Shown here in pieces: positions 59,089-64,000 of a DNA stretch of 64,000 nt. Both the position numbers and the translations under genes were made by a program. The stretch is from Pleodorina starrii. Its lineage: Eukaryota; Chlorophyta; Chlorophyceae; Chlamydomonadales; Volvocaceae. Numbering within the stretch: position 1 is the stretch's first letter; every line of letters starts with the position of its first letter. The notes under the pieces were generated by a model. The model was not told where the DNA came from. It saw only the letters and a program-made list of their open reading frames with translations, and searched no databases. The stretch lies in NCBI GenBank assembly GCA_030267565.1, contig BRXU01000008.1:2796001-2860000 (forward strand). Reading direction: 5' to 3'.

Positions 59089-62000
59089 TCAGCACAGCCT
59101 CCGCACGGCCGCAATCTCGTCCCGGTGCATTTGACGCTCAAACGCTGCGCGCCCCACGCGAGCTGCACCCACGGATGCGCCGCCGCCGCCGGCGGCGGCG
59201 GCGGCGCCGCCGCTGCTCGGTATCGTCGACATCGATTTCGTCACGCTGGAAGCCCGCAGGTGCGAGCTGCGCCGGGAGCCAGCAGTCGCCGGCCGCTCGA
59301 CAACGCGGCTGGCGCCGCTGCCCGCGGCGGCGGCGGCGCTGCCGCCGGTGGAGTAGAGGCAGCCTAGCAGGCCCTTGAGGGCTGTCCCCGCCGGTGTGGT
59401 CGGATCCACATGTCCCGGATAGAGGAGCGGGTTGTCGACATTGAGCTGCGACCCAGGCAGCAGTGAGGGTACCGGCAGAGAGGGTTTGCAGGAAAAATGT
59501 AAAAGAGGTAAAAAAAGAGGTAAGAGTTTTAAGAGTCGGCAAGTAGCTAGGCTCTCATTCGCCGTAAAATTGACGCTGACGCGCGCATTCGCATAACCTC
59601 CCCGGCAGGAATGGGGCCGCCATGGGACCCCATGGGATCGCGAAGCAATCGAAAGCCGGAAGCCGTGTTTTAGCGAAAAGGAAAAGTTGGCAATAAAAAC
59701 GTTGTCAGATTGTCGTACCTGATTGATCAACGAAGAAGCGGTCTTGGCTCGGGAAACTGCCTCGGGACTATCCGCCTTCGCCGAGCGAGGCCTGCGCAGT
59801 GGCAGCAGCAGCAGGGCACCAGCATGACACGACAGCAAAACCGCCCGCATTACTACATTTACTCGATTGCGGGCTACCGCCTACCCGGGGTTTGTGGGAG
59901 CATCGCTGCATCGGGCAGCAGCACCAACCGAGCAGCAGCGGCAGGCAGCCATCAAGGTGAAAGCAACACTCGTACCAGCACAGCACTACTATCACACTAC
60001 AATCCCACCACTCCTTACATCTTGGGTGGGTACTGCCGGGCTGCGTCCGTCCGCCATCGCCGCCGCCTCGCTGGGCCACCTCTCGCCGCGGCTCCGTCTC
60101 CGATTTCCTCCCCGCCCATATCAAGGAGCATATCACTCGCTGACCCCCCATGGCCCCCACGTGTCCCCCACGTGTCCCCACGTGTCCCCACGTGTCCCTC
60201 ACCTCAGCTTCGCCACAATGGCCGCCTCCACCTCGGGCTCCAGCTTTTGGCCCGAGGGAGTGACGCTGGTGACCCTATGGTGGCCCTTCCCCACAATGAA
60301 CGAGGTGGGGTCTACGCTGGGCTGATACTCGAGAGCCGCCGCCGCCGGGCCGCCCGGGACCTCCCCACCGTCGGGACCCGCCGGCGGCGGCGCGCGGCCC
60401 GTGAACCACAGTGCCTGGTTCTTGTACGGAAAGTACGTCACATCGCACACGTCACGGAGCTGTACATTGGAGCTGTCCATAATGGTCAGTGAGGAGCGCT
60501 TCTGCAGATTGTTGGGGAGAGGCTCAGGGGGCCAGTGGGGACCGAAGCCCATGCCGTCTTGCGCGGCGCATCCAGCGGCGGCCGGCGGCGCCGCCGCTGC
60601 CGCCGCCGCCGCCTCCGGCGGCGGCGGCGGCCGCCGCGACGGAACTCCGGCCGCAAAGCCGGCTGCCGTTGCGGCGACGGAGGAGACTGCCACGGCCTGC
60701 CCCGACGTCGATGCGTGGGTCGAGCCAGATGCCGCCGCCGGCGTGTCGTACAGGACGGGCTGCGGCGCGCCCAGCGTTTTGAAGACGGCGGCGACGGAGC
60801 CGGCGCCCTTGGCCCCGCCGGCGGCGGCCGCGCTATACGGCCGTCGCTTCAGCTGCGAGCCCTCCCGTCGAAGTTGCCGCTCCTGGCGCTCCAGCCGCTG
60901 CAGATCCGGCGGATGATACGGCGTCGGCGGCGGCAGCGGCGACGTCGCTGCCGCCGCCGCCGCCGCATCGGCGGCGGCCTGCTCTCCGTCGACTGAGGAC
61001 GGCTCAGGTGCCCAGTTGACGCTGCGGCGCTGCGGTGCTGTCGTACCTGCCACCGCAGCCGCTGCCACAGCTGCGGCCGACGGTGAGGCGAATGCGGTGG
61101 CGCCGCCGCCGCCGTCAGCGCCGGTGCTGACGACGATGCCTTCCGTCACGGCGGAGGAAGGCCCTGGCACCTGGACCTTGGCGCCGCCGCTCTGCGCGTC
61201 CGACACTTGACGCGTGAGAGTGGCGGGCCGTGGCGCGGCTCCGGCGGCAGCTGACGGCGCCGCCGTCGTCGCATCCGTTGCCACCTCCGCCAGCGTCGCC
61301 GCCGCCGTTGCCTGCGTCACCGTCGCCACCGGCGCCGCCGGCGTTGCCGCCGCGGCTGCCGCCAAAGGCCGCCGCAGCGCCGTGTTTTCAAGCAGCGCCC
61401 GCGCCAGGTACCTGTACGACACCATGCCGCTGCCGTCCTGCAGGCCGCGCGCCAGCGTCGCCGCGGCCTCCGCCGCCGCCGCCCCCGTCGGTTCCAGCAG
61501 GGCAGCGCGCTTCAGCGCGTGCATGAAATCCGTCGGCGTCACCTTACCGCAGGTCTCTCGATCCAACCGTCGACAGCTTGAGAAAAACTCCTCCACAGCC
61601 TCCCGACTAGGTCGCAGCGACGCAATCACTTGCTGCGCCTCCGCCGCCTCCGAGCGCTGAACCTCCGACAGCGTCAGCTTGGCGGCGTGGCGCGCCTTGG
61701 GGTCGCGTTTCGCCGGCGTCGCCTTGCCGACAGTGGCGGCGGGGTGATCCGCCAGCGGTGCCGTACGGCTCACCGCCGCCGCGTCCAGCGACGCAGACAG
61801 CACCGACGCGACGCTTCCGGTGGGAATGTACAATGCAAACGGCGGCGGCGACAAGGCGGGCCGCAGCGGCAGCGTTACGCTGCTCGGCCACTCGCCCGCC
61901 GCGTGTACGACAGATGCCTGTCCCTGTACGTCAGCTTGCTGCTGCTGCTGCTGCAGCTCTGAAGAAGCTTGTAACGATTGCTGTCGCGCCGGGTGGCTGT

Positions 62001-63704
62001 GGCGCCGCGCCGCCGCGCCGCCACTGCCGCTCGACGAACACTCCCCGCTTGATCTGCTGTGCTGTTGCTGCTGCTGCTGCTGCTGCTGTTGCTGTTGCTG
62101 CTGTGGCGGCAGGCCCGGCTCCACGTGCACCGGTTGCCACGACAGCGGCGGCGGCAAGTAGCTCTGCGGCTGACGCAGCTTCCACCCCTCCACCGTCGCC
62201 CCCGCCGCCGCTGGCTCCTCCCGCGGCGGCTGCTGCTGCGCTTCCGTCGTAGGCGGTGGTCGGTCCCGCGCCGTGGCGGAGCCGCCACCGCCACCGCCAC
62301 CGCCGCCGCGGCTGCTGCCGAGGTTGGGCCGCGCCGAAAAGACGCGGCGGCGACGGAAGGTCCCGCTGATGTCGCTGACGTCCAGGCCAGGGTCCCGCAG
62401 GTTCTTTCCGACGTGCGCGCGGAAGGGCGGCTCCCATCCGGGCCAGCTGCCCTCAACGTCGCGGATGTTGAGCTGCGTGTGGCGCGTCTCCAGGCGGGCG
62501 GGGCGCTCCGAAACCGATGTGACGGCGTTGATGTCGGCGACGTTCAGAGAGTCGCGTGGCGCCGTCGGTCGCGGCTGCTGCTGCTGCTGCTGCGACGGTT
62601 GTGACGGTTGCGACGGTTGTTGGGTGTGTTGTCGAGGAGTGAGCGATTGTGTATCGACGGCGGCGGCCGCGGCATGCATGGCGGAGGCGTCCGCTGCCGC
62701 CGCGGCTGAGGTGGACGCAGAGGCAGCGGCGGAGGCAGCGGCGGCGTCCGCCGCCGGGACGACTGAATTGCCGGGGAGAAGGTACCTAGGTGCGTTGGGG
62801 TCGGTGTCGCGGGCTTTGTTCGGAGGATACTTGTAGTGGGGCTGCGGAGCCGTATGGGAGCGGGGGACGCATGTAGCGGATGTGAGCACGGGGGAACGTG
62901 GGGGGCCGGTTGGTGAGATACGGTAAAAGAGAACCCCAGCACACTTGGGGGCGGTGGGTCGAGACAAAGGTCAGTGCGGCTCGGGGGAGCCTCTGGGTGT
63001 CCCATTAAAGCGTACAAGCGTATACGGCCATGGCACCGAAAGTGTGTGCATGCATGCAAAGAAGACGGAACTGCGATCCAATCCTGGCCGTGCGAACGGA
63101 CCGCGGCAGCTGCCCTCCTCGCCCAAGGTGTAACCGAAACCCCCAGCTGCTCAAGCTGCCCACTAAGAGAGGCTCACCGTCGCGCCCTGAATGTCATGGC
63201 TCATTAGGCCGTAGCTGACTTTGTTTACGAGGGGCGGCGCAAAAACCTTTGGCCGCATGCCCGGGTCGTCCTCGAACACTTTCGCCAGCGAAAACTGAGT
63301 GTGCTCCCCTTTGGCAAGTGGCTTGTGCTGCAGCACTGGCCGAGCAAGGTCATCATCGACACCTGCAAGTGCCGCCCCAGAAAACCGATAGGAAGTCGTT
63401 TCGCCTGCGTGGTCGCGCAACTTGGAGCCACGAAAACCAGACACACAGCGCGCTCTTGATTACATTTTTATATTTTACAAACATACGCCCATGCGTACGT
63501 AAGTCCCTGATTCAATACGAAAAACCAACTTCTCCGCGGCCCGCGGCCCCCGCCCGGCCTGTACCTTTCTGTTGATAGTAGCTCCGGCTGGGAGCAAATG
63601 CTGAGTGAGGTCTCATTCGTCGGTCCGGCTGCCTGCGTGTAGGCCAAGACACGAATCATTGCACCTCGTCCGTCGAAGCCGTGGGTGGCCTGTCCTAGCT
63701 GCAT
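59089..63704 (-). CDS. EF-hand-like protein with D-I-x-G motifs, possibly ciliary, 1,161 aa
   Basis: Exons 63704-63565, 63454-63178, 62841-60203, 59791-59719 and 59445-59089 join in phase. Short motifs recur: SHDIQGATPHYKYPPNKARD followed by TDPNAPRY, LNVADIN, LNIRDVEGSWPGWEPPF, LDVSDISGTF, and VQLRDVCD. This 'D-I-x-G ... N-P-x-x-P-x-Y' style is one I associate with flagellar/basal-body proteins of protists and algae; that link is a judgement, not a database result. Residues about 550-625 resemble a paired EF-hand without strong calcium loops (EEFFSSCRRLDRETCGKVTP, then DGSGMVSYRYLARALLE). Long Ala, Gly, Gln and Ser runs separate the blocks. Exon 4 (25 codons) is accepted because it alone bridges phase 2 to phase 0. 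The intron between 63564 and 63455 ends in AAG with a poor pyrimidine tract, so the extreme N-terminus is the weakest part. Confidence 0.7.
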
Positions 63705-64000
63705 GCGGTCATATCTTTCCACACGCGTAATACAAATGTCGTTTCATTTATCCCAGCACAAGGCGTTCGGCATTGAAGCCCCGCAAACTATGGGCGAGGG
63801 GACAAAAGCTACCCAAATTTACCCGCTTGTATCAGACGTATAAGATGTATAGTTGAGTACATATTCCATCGAGTCGTTGGCGGTATGAAACGAGTATGGC
63901 CAGAGCTGTCTAGCGCTTCTACGGTGGGCGGTTGTGTGTATAGCAAGCCTAGTGTGGGAGGTAGACGTTAGGTTTCGTGCAGCAGTTATAAAGTTAGCTT
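63705..64000. promoter_or_regulatory. 5' flank of the EF-hand-like gene
   Basis: About 300 bp upstream of the minus-strand ATG, A/T-richer than the coding region. No open frame or recognisable element is visible before the window ends. Confidence 0.4.

Noticed and set aside
60199..60201. Stop codon ending the large exon of the EF-hand-like gene
   Set aside because: The TGA is part of a good gtgagg donor (60202-60197); splicing to 59791 and 59445 keeps phase and adds 142 codons, so I treat 60203 as an exon end.

Overview
The window looks like nuclear DNA of a chlamydomonadalean (volvocine-type) green alga. It is GC-rich, and its genes are cut into many short, phase-consistent GT-AG exons. Coding exons carry long Ala/Gly/Gln/Ser runs, and introns are full of G-rich minisatellites. 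One gene end has a TGTAA poly(A) motif, and scraps of CCCTAAA plant/algal telomere repeat occur. There is no operon, no ribosome-binding-site logic, and I saw no rRNA, tRNA or CRISPR. The genus cannot be fixed from sequence alone.

I could build seven protein-coding genes exon by exon; all splice phases close. In order: (1) ubiquilin/DSK2-type ubiquitin receptor, minus, 3136 running off the left edge; (2) unknown coiled-coil and proline/glycine-rich protein, plus, 4277-8817; (3) a 2,442-residue TARBP1/Trm3-type SpoU RNA ribose methyltransferase, minus, 25768-10942, 19 exons; (4) a C2-domain protein, plus, 26258-29160; (5) cohesin subunit SMC1, minus, 47267-31034, 27 exons, 1,299 residues; (6) a U-box/armadillo-like putative E3 ubiquitin ligase, plus, 47947-55042, 12 exons; (7) an EF-hand-like protein with short 'D-I-x-G' motifs, possibly ciliary, minus, 63704-59089, 5 exons.

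The strands alternate strictly (- + - + - + -). This gives three divergent pairs sharing 0.5-1.1 kb 5' regions (3137-4276, 25769-26257, 47268-47946) and three convergent pairs separated by 1.9-4 kb of 3' flank. The genes do not form one pathway. Two belong to the ubiquitin system (ubiquilin, U-box ligase); the others concern chromosome cohesion, RNA modification, and probable membrane or cilium functions.

The most unusual content is in the introns. Two short interspersed repeat families (A about 60-90 bp, B about 70 bp) recur in introns of six of the seven genes or their flanks. Sense copies end at or near the 3' splice site and, in family A, carry a CTAAC branch-point-like box plus a pyrimidine tract. 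Two antisense copies look like complete mini-introns. This resembles introner-type elements. Introns also hold several long near-perfect hairpins (arms of 41, 43 and 26 bp), a palindromic element present in two genes, and (GGGCT)n arrays that start exactly at two 5' splice sites. Minisatellites of 24, 27 and 48 bp and a dense 20-bp-type array in the 55-59 kb intergenic region complete the picture.
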